Of a DNA stretch of 64,000 nucleotides, positions 24,794 through 33,026 are shown piece after piece. The first letter of the stretch is position 1. Every line of letters begins with the position of its first letter. A program made the position numbers and the translations under genes. A model generated the notes under the pieces. The model saw only the letters and a list, made by a program, of their open reading frames with translations, was not told the DNA's origin and did no database searches. The stretch lies in contig NZ_CP025407.1 in NCBI RefSeq assembly GCF_002847285.1, forward strand, positions 5,521,001 through 5,585,000. Direction: 5' to 3'. The DNA comes from Streptomyces sp. CMB-StM0423. Its GTDB lineage: Bacteria > Actinomycetota > Actinomycetes > Streptomycetales > Streptomycetaceae.

Positions 24794-27382
24794 GTGAGAC
24801 GGCACATACCCCGTGCCCTCGCCGCCGTGCTGGTCGCCGGAGCGCTCGCCGCGCCCGGCGCCGCCGCGGCCGACGAGGGCCCCGAGCTGATCCTCAACGG
24901 CGGCTTCGACGCCGGCACCGCGCCCTGGTGGTGGACGCCGGGCAACCCCGCCACCGTGGCCGAAGGACGGCTCTGCGCCGACGTGCCCGCCGGGACCGCC
25001 AACCCGTGGGACGCCATCATCGGCCAGAACGACCTGCCGCTCGCCGCCGGTGAAACCTACGCCCTGCGCTATACGGCGACCGCCACCGCACCCGTGACGA
25101 TCCGCACCAACGTGCAGCAGGCCGTGGAGCCCTGGGGCCAGTTCTTCTCCTCCGCGGACCAGGTGACCGACACCGCCAGGACCTTCGAGCACGTCTTCAC
25201 CGCCACCGCCGCGGACGACGCCGCCCAGGTGGCCTTCCAGATCGGCGGCAGCGACGCGGCGTACACCTTCTGCGTCGACGACGTCTCGCTGCGCGGCGGG
25301 GCGGAGCAGCCGCCGTACGACCCGGACACCGGCTCGCCCGTGCGCGTCAACCAGGTCGGCTACCTCACCGGGGGGCCGAAGAACGGCACCTTCGTCACCG
25401 AGGCCGCCCAGCCGCTCGCCTGGACGCTGAACACCGCGGACGGCACCGAGAAGGCGAGCGGCACCACCGTGCCCGCGGGCACCGACCCGACCTCGCTGGA
25501 GAACGTGCACACCTTCGCCTTCGGCGACTTCACCGAGGCGGGAGAGGGCTACACCGTCACGATCGACGGCGAGACCAGCGAGCCGTTCAGCATCGGCGAC
25601 GACATCTACGGCACCCTGCGCACCGACGCGCTCGCGTACTTCTACCACAACCGCAGCGGCATCGAGATCGACGCCGGACTGGTCGGCGAGGAGTACGCCA
25701 GGCCCCCCGGGCACGTGGGCGTCGCGCCCAACCGGGGCGACGACGACGTCCCGTGCCAGCCGGGCGGCTGCGACTACACGCTGGACGCCGCGGGCGGCTG
25801 GTACGACGCCGGCGACCACGGCAAGTACGTCGTCAACGGCGGCATCGCCGCCGCGCAGGTGATGGGCGCGTACGAGCGCACGCTGACCACCGAGGGCGCC
25901 GACGGCGGGCCGCTCGGCGACGGCAAGCTCGCGGTGCCCGAGCGCGGCAACGGCGTGCCCGACGTGCTCGACGAGGCGCGCTGGCAACTGGAGTTCCTGC
26001 TCGCCATGCAGGTGCCCCAGGGCGAGGAGCTGGCCGGCATGGCGCACCACAAGCTGCACGACGCGCAGTGGACCGGCCTGCCGACGCTGCCCCACGAGGA
26101 CCCGCAGCCGCGCGAGCTGCACCCGCCGTCCACCGCCGCGACGCTCAACCTGGCCGCCACCGGCGCGCAGTGCGGGCGGCTGTACGGGGACTTCGACGCG
26201 GACTTCGCCGACCGCTGCCTGGCCGCGGCCCGCACCGCGTACGCCGCCGCCAAGGCGCACCCCGACCGGCTCGCCGACCCGAACGACGGCACCGGCGGCG
26301 GCGCGTACAGCGACGGCGACGTGAGCGACGAGTTCTACTGGGCCGCCGCCGAGCTGTACCTGTCCACCGGCGAGGACGCGTATCTGCAGGACGTGCTCGG
26401 CTCGCCCCTGCACGGCGACGCCGCCGCGGTCTTCCCCGGCGGCGGCATGTCGTGGGGCGCCACCGCCGGGCTCGGCGCGCTGGACCTGGCCACCGTCGAC
26501 AGCGGACTGACGGACGCGCAGCTCGCCGCCGTACGGGGCATGGTCACCGACGCCGCCGACGGCTACGCGGCCGACGCCGCGAACGCCGCCTACGGCGTCC
26601 CGTACGCCCCCGGGGGCGGGCGCTACGTCTGGGGCTCCAACAGCCAGGTGCTCAACAACATGGTCGTCCTGGCCACCGCCCACGGCCTGACCGGCGAAGC
26701 CGGCTACCGCGACGCCGTGCTCACGGGCCTGGACTACCTGCTGGGCCGCAACCCGCTGAACCAGTCGTACGTCACCGGGCACGGCGAGCGCGACTCCGAG
26801 AACCAGCACCACAGGTTCTGGGCGAACCAGCTCGACCCGAGCCTGCCCCATCCGCCCGCGGGCGCGCTGGCCGGCGGTCCGGACTCGCAGTTGGAGGACC
26901 CGGTGGCGCAGCGGGAGCTGGCCGGCTGCCCGCCGGCGATGTGCTACATCGACGACATCGAGTCGTACTCGACCAACGAGGTCACGATCAACTGGAACGC
27001 CCCGCTCGCCTGGATCGCCGGCTACGCCGACGACCTCGGCAGCGGCGGCGGCGAAGGGCCGGGGCCGGGTCCCGGCGAGGAGTGCGCCGCGGCGTACGCC
27101 GTACCGAACCAGTGGCCCGGCGGCTTCACCGGCACCGTGACCATCTCCTGCGACGGCGCCGCCCTCGACGGCTGGACCGCGGAGTGGGACTTCCCCGACG
27201 GCCAGCGCCTCCAGAACGCCTGGAACGCCGTCTGCAGCCAGACCGGCACCACCGTGAGCTGCCGCAACGCGCCGTACAACGGCGCGGTGCCGGACGGCGG
27301 TTCCGTCTCGTTCGGCTTCAACGCCGGCTGGAGCGGCAGCAACGGCACGCCGCGGGAGGTGAAGCTCGGCGGCGGCACCTGA
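24794..27382 (+). CDS. GH9 endoglucanase/processive cellulase with CBM4-like and CBM2 modules
   Basis: 862 residues from GTG 24794. The modules in order are: Sec signal peptide (ALAAVLVAGALAAPGAAAA, residues 8-26); CBM4/9-like beta-sandwich (GPELILNGGFDAGTAPWWW; AYTFCVDDVSLRG); Ig-like N-terminal domain of theme-D GH9 enzymes (VRVNQVGYLTGGPKNGTFVT); GH9 catalytic domain with GGWYDAGDHGKYVVNGG (catalytic base Asp in DAGD), ENQHHRFW and NEVTINWNAPLAW (acid Glu in NEVT); Gly/Pro linker; CBM2 with Trp-rich surface (NQWPGGFTGTVTISCDGAAL). It should cut amorphous cellulose and supply ends for the GH48 enzyme. No CebR box is seen in the 158-bp upstream gap, so it may depend on read-through from the GH48 promoter. 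Confidence 0.94.
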   Translation: MRRHIPRALAAVLVAGALAAPGAAAADEGPELILNGGFDAGTAPWWWTPGNPATVAEGRLCADVPAGTANPWDAIIGQNDLPLAAGETYALRYTATATAPVTIRTNVQQAVEPWGQFFSSADQVTDTARTFEHVFTATAADDAAQVAFQIGGSDAAYTFCVDDVSLRGGAEQPPYDPDTGSPVRVNQVGYLTGGPKNGTFVTEAAQPLAWTLNTADGTEKASGTTVPAGTDPTSLENVHTFAFGDFTEAGEGYTVTIDGETSEPFSIGDDIYGTLRTDALAYFYHNRSGIEIDAGLVGEEYARPPGHVGVAPNRGDDDVPCQPGGCDYTLDAAGGWYDAGDHGKYVVNGGIAAAQVMGAYERTLTTEGADGGPLGDGKLAVPERGNGVPDVLDEARWQLEFLLAMQVPQGEELAGMAHHKLHDAQWTGLPTLPHEDPQPRELHPPSTAATLNLAATGAQCGRLYGDFDADFADRCLAAARTAYAAAKAHPDRLADPNDGTGGGAYSDGDVSDEFYWAAAELYLSTGEDAYLQDVLGSPLHGDAAAVFPGGGMSWGATAGLGALDLATVDSGLTDAQLAAVRGMVTDAADGYAADAANAAYGVPYAPGGGRYVWGSNSQVLNNMVVLATAHGLTGEAGYRDAVLTGLDYLLGRNPLNQSYVTGHGERDSENQHHRFWANQLDPSLPHPPAGALAGGPDSQLEDPVAQRELAGCPPAMCYIDDIESYSTNEVTINWNAPLAWIAGYADDLGSGGGEGPGPGPGEECAAAYAVPNQWPGGFTGTVTISCDGAALDGWTAEWDFPDGQRLQNAWNAVCSQTGTTVSCRNAPYNGAVPDGGSVSFGFNAGWSGSNGTPREVKLGGGT

Positions 27383-27436
27383 GCCGCTGCACCTGAGCTG
27401 CCGGCACCGGGGCGGCTTTCGCGCCTGAACGGCCGT

Positions 27437-27481
27437 CCGCGCGCCGCCGCGGCGGGGTGCTCCCGCCCCGGCGGCGCGCGG
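27437..27481. terminator. GH9 terminator, nested hairpin
   Basis: CCGCGCGCCGCCG pairs perfectly with CGGCGGCGCGCGG (13 bp), enclosing a smaller GGCGGG/CCCGCC stem. It starts 55 bp after the GH9 stop. Confidence 0.8.
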
Positions 27482-27510
27482 ATTAAGTGCTTCCGATGCG
27501 TTCCTCAAGA

Positions 27511-27524
27511 GAGCCTTAAGGCTC
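27511..27524. promoter_or_regulatory. Perfect 14-bp palindrome, function unknown
   Basis: GAGCCTTAAGGCTC is a perfect palindrome in an AT-richer patch between two converging genes. No loop is possible, so it is more like a protein site than a terminator. There is no adjacent gene start. Confidence 0.4.
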
Positions 27525-27739
27525 GTGCCCGGCGCCCGTGTTGCGATTTTTGCCCGAGTCGGGGCCACTAGCGTGCGTAGCGTTCCTCGGGACGGCGCGG
27601 AGGCGGTGGTCTCCAGCCGTGCCGAGCGGTGCGGGCCGTCCCCCCACCGCCTCCCTCCAGCGGGCTCCGCGGCCTCGCCGCGGACCGGCAGCCGTCGGGG
27701 GGAGGCGGGCCCGTGCCTCCCGTCCCGGCCGCGCCGCGG

Positions 27740-29383
27740 TCACTCCCAGGGGACCTGCGCCGAGCGGTAGAAGTCGATGCCCATCGCCTCCCACCGCGGG
27801 CCCTGCGCCACCAGCCGGTCCCGGTAGCCGTCCCAGCCGAGCTTCGCGGCCGGGGACCAGCCCAGCTCGGCTGCGCCCGCGGCGCGCGGGAAGGCCATGA
27901 ACTCGATCTGGTCGTTGGTCGACAGCGTCTCCGACCACATCGGCGCCTCGACGCCGAGGACCGCACTCTCGGGCACGCCGCCGCGCATGTACGTGCCGGG
28001 GTCCCAGTCGTAGGACTGCCGCACCTCGACGTACCCGGCCCAGCTCAGCCCGAGCGGCGTCTGCGCGTGGTACTTCATGTCCAGATACGTCCTGTTGGCC
28101 GGTGACAGCACCAGCGGTGTGCCCGCCTTGGCCGCGTCGATGACCTCCTGCTCGCCGCCGGTCGTGCCCCAGTACTGTGCGACGGCGCCCTCGGCCGGAT
28201 TCGCGGTGATCTGGTGCCAGCCGACGACGGTCTTGCCGTACTTCGCGACGATCTTCTGGGCCCGCTCCATGAAGGCGACGTACTCGTCGTGCGGCGTGGA
28301 GTGGGCCTCGTCGCCGCCGATGTGGAGGTACCTGCCGGGCGTCAGCTCGGCCAGTTCCCGTACGACGTCGTCCACGAAGTCGTACGTGACCTCCTTCGGC
28401 ACGCACAGCGAGCTGAAGCCGACGCTCGTGCCGGTGTAGAGCGGCGGGGCGACGCCGTCGCAGTTCAGCTCGGCGTACGAGGCGAGGGCCGAGTTGGTGT
28501 GGCCCGGCATGTCGACCTCGGGCACGACGGTCATGTGCCGGCTCGCGGCGTACGCGACCAGCTCGCGGTACTGGTCCTTGGTGTAGTAGCCGCCGGGGCC
28601 GCCGCCGACCTGCGTGCTGCCGCCGTACTCGGCCAGGTTCGGCCACGAGTCGATCGCCAGCCGCCAGCCCTGGTCGTCGGTGAGGTGCAGGTGCAGGGTG
28701 TTGTACTTGTAGAGCGCGAGCTGGTCGATGTAGCGCTTGACCTGCTCGACGGTGAAGAAGTGCCGCGCCACGTCGAGCATCGCGCTGCGGTACGCGAACC
28801 GGGGCTCGTCGGTGATCCGCCCGCCGGCCACCAGCCACGGCCCGTCCTGCGCGGTGTCCGCCTCCACCGTCGGCGGCAGCAACTGGCGCAGGGTCTGGAC
28901 GCCGTGGAAGAGCCCGGCGGGGGCGGCGGCGGAGATCAGCACGCCGTCGGCGCCGGAGGTCAGCTCGTAGCCCTCGGTGCCGACGGCCTTCTTCAGCCTG
29001 GCGCTCAGCCGCAGCTCCACCTCGCCGGACTCGCTGCCGACGGGCAGGTCGAAGCCGGTCGAGGGGCGCAGCACGCCGGCCAGGTACTCGCCGGCGTCCC
29101 GGGCGGACGCGGCGGCGGCCGAGCTGCCGGGCGGCACCCGGATGGCGGTGTCGGCGGTGATCTCGTACGGGCTGCCGCCGGGCGCGACGGCGGCGGGGGC
29201 GGGGATGACGGAGTCCAGCGCGGCCGGCGCGGCGGCCTGCCGCGCGCCGCCCGCCGCGGTGCCGGGCGCCGCCGCGCCGCCGGCGCCGACGCCCGCGGCG
29301 ACGGTGAGCAGCAGCGCGACCCCCAGGCGCGCGAGGGAGCGCGGGGGGCGGTGCGGGGGAGTCCTCAGGCGGTGACCTCTCAC
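27740..29383 (-). CDS. GH20 beta-N-acetylhexosaminidase, secreted
   Basis: 547 residues from GTG 29383 (AAGGGA upstream). A signal peptide is present (LARLGVALLLTVAAGVGAGG). An N-terminal GH20b domain (ITADTAIRVPPGSSAAAASA) precedes the TIM barrel. Diagnostic segments are FAYRSAMLDVARHFFTVEQV, LHLHLTDDQGWRLAIDSWP, VVPEVDMPGHTNSALASY and HIGGDEAH with the catalytic Asp-Glu pair. It removes terminal GlcNAc/GalNAc from chitobiose or peptidoglycan fragments outside the cell. A DasR-like operator lies about 75 bp upstream, and a glmS gene is encoded divergently, which fits GlcNAc control. Confidence 0.93.
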   Translation of the reverse strand: MRGHRLRTPPHRPPRSLARLGVALLLTVAAGVGAGGAAAPGTAAGGARQAAAPAALDSVIPAPAAVAPGGSPYEITADTAIRVPPGSSAAAASARDAGEYLAGVLRPSTGFDLPVGSESGEVELRLSARLKKAVGTEGYELTSGADGVLISAAAPAGLFHGVQTLRQLLPPTVEADTAQDGPWLVAGGRITDEPRFAYRSAMLDVARHFFTVEQVKRYIDQLALYKYNTLHLHLTDDQGWRLAIDSWPNLAEYGGSTQVGGGPGGYYTKDQYRELVAYAASRHMTVVPEVDMPGHTNSALASYAELNCDGVAPPLYTGTSVGFSSLCVPKEVTYDFVDDVVRELAELTPGRYLHIGGDEAHSTPHDEYVAFMERAQKIVAKYGKTVVGWHQITANPAEGAVAQYWGTTGGEQEVIDAAKAGTPLVLSPANRTYLDMKYHAQTPLGLSWAGYVEVRQSYDWDPGTYMRGGVPESAVLGVEAPMWSETLSTNDQIEFMAFPRAAGAAELGWSPAAKLGWDGYRDRLVAQGPRWEAMGIDFYRSAQVPWE

Positions 29384-29458
29384 AGTGGTCCCTTCGGGGC
29401 TGCGGATCGTGCGCGTGTCATGGACATTCCCAGAGAACCGCCGGTGTCCGCACCGGTC

Positions 29459-29474
29459 AAGGGTGTAGACCACT
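29459..29474. promoter_or_regulatory. DasR-responsive element (dre) candidate
   Basis: AAGGGTGTAGACCACT matches 13 of 16 positions of the dre consensus AGTGGTCTAGACCACT as I know it, with a perfect right half (TAGACCACT). It lies 76 bp upstream of the hexosaminidase start and 55 bp upstream of the small gene before glmS. DasR is the GntR-family GlcN-6-P-sensing repressor of aminosugar genes in streptomycetes. Confidence 0.75.
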
Positions 29475-29497
29475 CTGGCGAGGGAAAGGAGTGATTC

Positions 29498-29515
29498 CTG
29501 CCCGATTCCGGGCAG
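29498..29515. promoter_or_regulatory. Short hairpin between dre and the small glmS-upstream gene
   Basis: CTGCCCG-ATTC-CGGGCAG is a perfect 7-bp stem with a 4-base loop, 13 bases before the GTG at 29529. In the rightward mRNA it would sit in the leader directly before the start codon and could mask initiation; it could equally be a protein site. Confidence 0.45.
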
Positions 29516-29528
29516 ATTTCTTGCGGAA

Positions 29529-29813
29529 GTGAAGATCATCAAGCAGTATCAACGGGTGCACGACGACCTCATCGACCACCTGATACGCAGCGCGCCGCTC
29601 AGCCGCGGCGAAGCCGCGCGGGTCGTGCAGGACGTCCTGGCCTACTTCGACGAGACGACGCCCGCCTTCGTCCGCCGGCGCCACCGCGAGCTGCAGGCGG
29701 GCGGCCTGGTGAACGACGAGATCTTCGACCGGATCGCCCGCGAGCTGGCGCACCGCGCGGTCACCCCGCCCGAGCTGACCCGGCGCCAACTGCGCCGCCT
29801 CGTCTACGGCTAG
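29529..29813 (+). CDS. Small conserved helical protein preceding glmS
   Basis: 94 residues from GTG 29529; the binding site is weak. The protein is all-helical and charged (VKIIKQYQRVHDDLIDHLIR; EAARVVQDVLAYFDETTPAF; HRELQAGGLVNDEIFDRIAR), with no membrane segment. It ends 39 bp before glmS and is probably co-transcribed with it. I believe relatives occur at the same place in other streptomycetes, but the function is unknown to me. A role linked to aminosugar metabolism is only suggested by context. Confidence 0.7.
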   Translation: MKIIKQYQRVHDDLIDHLIRSAPLSRGEAARVVQDVLAYFDETTPAFVRRRHRELQAGGLVNDEIFDRIARELAHRAVTPPELTRRQLRRLVYG

Positions 29814-29852
29814 CCCTCCACCCCCACCCTCTCCCGACAGGAAGCGAACGAT

Positions 29853-31667
29853 ATGTGCGGAATCGTTGGTTACATCGGCAAGCGCGACGCCGCGCCGCTG
29901 CTGCTCGAAGGGCTCCAGCGGCTGGAGTACCGGGGCTACGACTCCGCCGGCGTGGCCATCGCCGCCCGCTCCGGCGCGCTGAAGACCGTCAAGGCCAAGG
30001 GCCGGGTACGCGACCTGGAGGCCCGGCTGCCGAAGCGCTTCGCCGGCGCCACGGGCATCGCGCACACCCGCTGGGCCACCCACGGCGCCCCCAGCGACAC
30101 CAACGCCCACCCGCACCTGGACGAGGCGGGCAAGGTCGCCGTCGTCCACAACGGGATCATCGACAACGCCGCCGACCTGCGCGCCAAGCTCGCCGCCGAC
30201 GGCGTCGAGCTGACCTCGGAGACCGACACCGAGGTGCTGGCCCACCTCGTCGGCCGCTCCGCCGCCGCCACCCTGGAGGAGGCCGTACGCGAGACGCTGC
30301 GGCTGGTGGAGGGCACGTACGGCATCGCCGTGCTGCACGCCGACCACCCGGACCGCATCGTGGTCGCCCGCAACGGCTCGCCCGTCGTGCTCGGCATCGG
30401 TGAGCGGGAGATGTTCGTCGCCTCGGACGTCGCCGCGCTGGTCTCGCACACCCGCCAGGTCGTCACCCTCGAAGACGGCGAGATGGCCACCATCAAGGCC
30501 GACGACTACCGCACGTACACCACCGAGGGCTCGCGCACGTCGTCCTCGCCGGAGACGGTGGAGTGGTCGCCCGAGTCGTACGACATGGCGGGCCACGACA
30601 CGTACATGCACAAGGAGATCTGCGAGCAGGCCGAAGCCGTCGACCGCGTGCTGCGCGGGCGCATCGAGGACCGGTTCTCCACCGTCCACCTCGGCGGCCT
30701 CAACCTGGACGCGCGCGAGGCGCGCGCGGTGCGGCGGGTGAAGATCCTGGGCTGCGGCACGTCGTACCACGCGGGCATGATCGGCGCGCAGTTGGTCGAG
30801 GAGCTGGCGCGGGTGCCCGCGGACGCCGAGCCGGCCAGCGAGTTCCGCTACCGCAACCCCGTCGTCGACCCCGACACGCTCTACGTCGCCGTCTCCCAGT
30901 CCGGCGAGACGTACGACGTGCTGGCCGCCGTGCAGGAGCTGAAGCGCAAGGGTGCGCGGGTCCTCGGCGTCGTCAACGTCGTCGGCTCCGCCATCGCCCG
31001 GGAGACGGACGGCGGCATCTACGTGCACGCGGGCCCGGAGGTCTGCGTGGTGTCCACCAAGTGCTTCACCAACACCGTCGTCGCCTTCGGCCTGCTCGCG
31101 CTCCACCTCGGCCGCATCCGCGACCTGTCGGTCGCCGACGGCCGCCGCGTCATCGAGGGGCTGCGGCGGCTGCCGGAGCAGATCGCCGAGATGCTGCGCG
31201 GCGAGGACGAGATCCGGGCGCTGGCGAAGGAGTACGCGCACGCCAGGTCGATGATGTTCATCGGCCGGGTCCGCGGGTACCCGGTGGCCAGGGAGGCGGC
31301 GCTGAAGCTCAAGGAGGTCAGCTACATCCACGCCGAGGCGTACCCGGCCTCCGAGCTGAAGCACGGCCCGCTGGCGCTGATCGAGCCGGAGGTGCCGACG
31401 GTGGCGATCGTGCCGGACGACGAGCTGCTGGAGAAGAACCGGGCGGCGCTGGAGGAGATCAAGGCCCGCGAGGGCCGCATCCTCGCGGTCGCGCACCGGC
31501 GGCAGGAGAAGGCGGACCACACGATCGTGGTACCGCGCAACGAGCCGGAGCTGGACCCCATCCTCATGGGCATCCCGCTCCAACTGTTCGCGTACCACAC
31601 GGCGCTGGGGCTGGGCCGGGACATCGACAAGCCGCGGAACCTCGCGAAGTCGGTGACGGTGGAGTAG
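29853..31667 (+). CDS. glmS: Glutamine--fructose-6-phosphate aminotransferase (isomerizing)
   Basis: 604 residues, the normal GlmS length. It starts MCGIVGYIGKRDAAPLLLEG, so Cys2 becomes the N-terminal nucleophile of the glutaminase. The glutaminase domain (to about 240) includes THTRWATHG-type IAHTRWATHGAPSDTNAHP. Two SIS sugar-isomerase domains follow (GCGTSYHAGMIGAQLVEELA; SQSGETYDVL; SYIHAEAYPASELKHGPLAL) and the C-terminus is KPRNLAKSVTVE. It makes glucosamine-6-phosphate for cell-wall precursors. Streptomycetes commonly have two glmS genes; this one, near adpA and a hexosaminidase, is probably the DasR-linked copy. Confidence 0.96.
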   Translation: MCGIVGYIGKRDAAPLLLEGLQRLEYRGYDSAGVAIAARSGALKTVKAKGRVRDLEARLPKRFAGATGIAHTRWATHGAPSDTNAHPHLDEAGKVAVVHNGIIDNAADLRAKLAADGVELTSETDTEVLAHLVGRSAAATLEEAVRETLRLVEGTYGIAVLHADHPDRIVVARNGSPVVLGIGEREMFVASDVAALVSHTRQVVTLEDGEMATIKADDYRTYTTEGSRTSSSPETVEWSPESYDMAGHDTYMHKEICEQAEAVDRVLRGRIEDRFSTVHLGGLNLDAREARAVRRVKILGCGTSYHAGMIGAQLVEELARVPADAEPASEFRYRNPVVDPDTLYVAVSQSGETYDVLAAVQELKRKGARVLGVVNVVGSAIARETDGGIYVHAGPEVCVVSTKCFTNTVVAFGLLALHLGRIRDLSVADGRRVIEGLRRLPEQIAEMLRGEDEIRALAKEYAHARSMMFIGRVRGYPVAREAALKLKEVSYIHAEAYPASELKHGPLALIEPEVPTVAIVPDDELLEKNRAALEEIKAREGRILAVAHRRQEKADHTIVVPRNEPELDPILMGIPLQLFAYHTALGLGRDIDKPRNLAKSVTVE

Positions 31668-31678
31668 GCACGGGCGGT

Positions 31679-31710
31679 GGCGGCGGCCGGCTGCGGTGCC
31701 GGCCGCCGCC
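31679..31710. terminator. Bidirectional terminator between glmS and ThiF genes
   Basis: GGCGGCGGCCGGC-TGCGGT-GCCGGCCGCCGCC is a perfect 13-bp stem with a 6-base loop, 11 bp after glmS and 5 bp beyond the converging ThiF gene. Confidence 0.85.
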
Positions 31711-31715
31711 GTGTC

Positions 31716-32843
31716 TCACCCGGGGCTGCCGCAGGCCGGGCAGTCGGGGCGGCGGGGCAGCCGGACGCTCACCTCGTCGCCGGGCACCATCAGGTTGAAC
31801 CCGAAGCGGACGCCGGGTTCGAGCGGCGGGATGCCGGTCAGCAACGCCAGGGCGCCGTACGCGACGAGCGCGCCGGACAATCCGGCGGTGACCGCGTTGG
31901 CCGGGTTCCACGGCAGGTGCGCGGAGGCGCCCGGCTCGTCCGCCCCGGGGGCGAGGCCGAGGTCGGCCCGCCGGATCGCCTGGTCGTGCAGGCACTCCCA
32001 GCACCCGCCGGTGCCGGGCCGGTGGATGCCCGCCGTGACGAGCGGCCCGCTGTAGCCGCCGTCCACCCACGGCAGCCCGGCGGCCAGGCAGGCCCGGTTC
32101 GCCCAGCGCCGTATCTGCGGCGGCCCGTCGGCGCCCAGCACGAACACGTCGTACGGGGGCGAGGACACGACGAGCGCGGCGAGCTCCGCGGCGGTGGCGA
32201 CGCGGCGTACCTCGCCGGTGACGCGGATGTCGGGGTTGAGGCCGGCGAGCCTGGTCACCGCCGCCTCGGCCTTCCGCCGTCCCACGTCCGCCTCCGCGTA
32301 CAGCAACTGCCGGTTGAGGTTCGACAGTTCCACCCGGTCGTCGTCGACCACGTGCAGGTGGCCGACGCCCGAGGCGGCCAGGTGCCAGGCGGCCGCGCCG
32401 CCCGTACCCCCGACGCCCAGGACGAGTACCCGGGCCTCCTTCAGCCGCAGTTGGGCCTCCCACGCGCTGGCGCGGGCGCCGAGGTCCATCCAGCGGAGCA
32501 GCGGTACGCCCCGGCTGTAGCGCTCGGCCTCGCGCGGCGAGAACTGCGCGGGCAGCGGCGCGGCGGCGTCCTCCAGGAAGCCGGCCGCGGCCAGCCGCTC
32601 CAGCGCCGCGGTGACATCGCCGGGTCCGACCTCCTCGTGCCGGGCGCGCACCGCGGTGACGATGTCCTGCGCGCTGCGGGTGCCGTCGGCGGCTTCGACC
32701 AGCGACCAGACCCAGCCGCGCGGGTCCTCGATCTCGGCGCCGACGCCGTAGATCACGCTGCCGATACGGACGTTTCCCGCCACGGTGCGATAGCCGCGGT
32801 GCTCCGGTTTGACCCGTGGCCGTGCCCACTCTCCCACCGCCAT
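31716..32843 (-). CDS. ThiF/MccB-like adenylyltransferase with N-terminal PqqD-like domain
   Basis: 375 residues from ATG 32843 (GGAG upstream). Residues about 10-110 look like a PqqD-type winged helix, the peptide-recognition (RRE) fold: RVKPEHRGYRTVAGNVRIGS, GWVWSLVEAADGTRSAQDIV. An E1-like domain follows with the nucleotide loop VLVLGVGGTGGAAAWHL, catalytic Arg in ELSNLNRQL, Lys in GRRKAEAAVTRLAGLNPD and a zinc site made of CWEC and CPAC. E1 enzymes of this kind (MccB, PaaA) adenylate the carboxyl end of a small peptide or protein. The gene is divergent from a 23-codon peptide gene and an M14 peptidase gene. It could also be a sulphur-carrier activator, but no ThiS/MoaD-like partner is nearby. 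Confidence 0.85.
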   Translation of the reverse strand: MAVGEWARPRVKPEHRGYRTVAGNVRIGSVIYGVGAEIEDPRGWVWSLVEAADGTRSAQDIVTAVRARHEEVGPGDVTAALERLAAAGFLEDAAAPLPAQFSPREAERYSRGVPLLRWMDLGARASAWEAQLRLKEARVLVLGVGGTGGAAAWHLAASGVGHLHVVDDDRVELSNLNRQLLYAEADVGRRKAEAAVTRLAGLNPDIRVTGEVRRVATAAELAALVVSSPPYDVFVLGADGPPQIRRWANRACLAAGLPWVDGGYSGPLVTAGIHRPGTGGCWECLHDQAIRRADLGLAPGADEPGASAHLPWNPANAVTAGLSGALVAYGALALLTGIPPLEPGVRFGFNLMVPGDEVSVRLPRRPDCPACGSPG

Positions 32844-32954
32844 ACCCCACTCCAGGATGATGCGCCAGGAAACCTTGCACCGACGCGGCCCAATGTGCAC
32901 TACTGAGTGAGTCGTTTCAAGCACACAGAGTTGACCAGGTGGGAGGGAGGCGCG

Positions 32955-33026
32955 ATGCAGGAGATCAGGATCCGTCGTCTCGACAAGAAGGAGACGACCG
33001 GCGACAGCAACCCCAGCGGCGAGTGA
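32955..33026 (+). CDS. Putative 23-aa precursor peptide
   Basis: ATG 32955 has a strong ribosome binding site (GGGAGGGAGG 5 bases upstream). The peptide begins MQEIRIRRLDKKETT and ends GDSNPSGE. It is highly charged: a basic amphipathic N-terminal half that could be a leader recognised by the PqqD-like domain, and a short polar C-terminal half with Asn-Pro and a free Glu end. Its TGA overlaps the GTG start of the M14 peptidase gene (GTGA), so the two are translationally coupled. No homologue is known to me. It could instead be only an upstream coupling ORF, but the ThiF neighbour argues for a substrate. Confidence 0.65.
   Translation: MQEIRIRRLDKKETTGDSNPSGE

Larger units (their letters stand above)
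27383..27739. other. Convergent intergenic region between GH9 and hexosaminidase genes
   Basis: The 357-bp gap holds the GH9 terminator (27437-27481) and a 14-bp perfect palindrome GAGCCTTAAGGCTC (27511-27524) in a short AT-richer patch. The rest is GC-rich, with no ORF supported by a binding site or codon bias. Genes converge here, so no promoter is expected for either neighbour. Confidence 0.6.
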
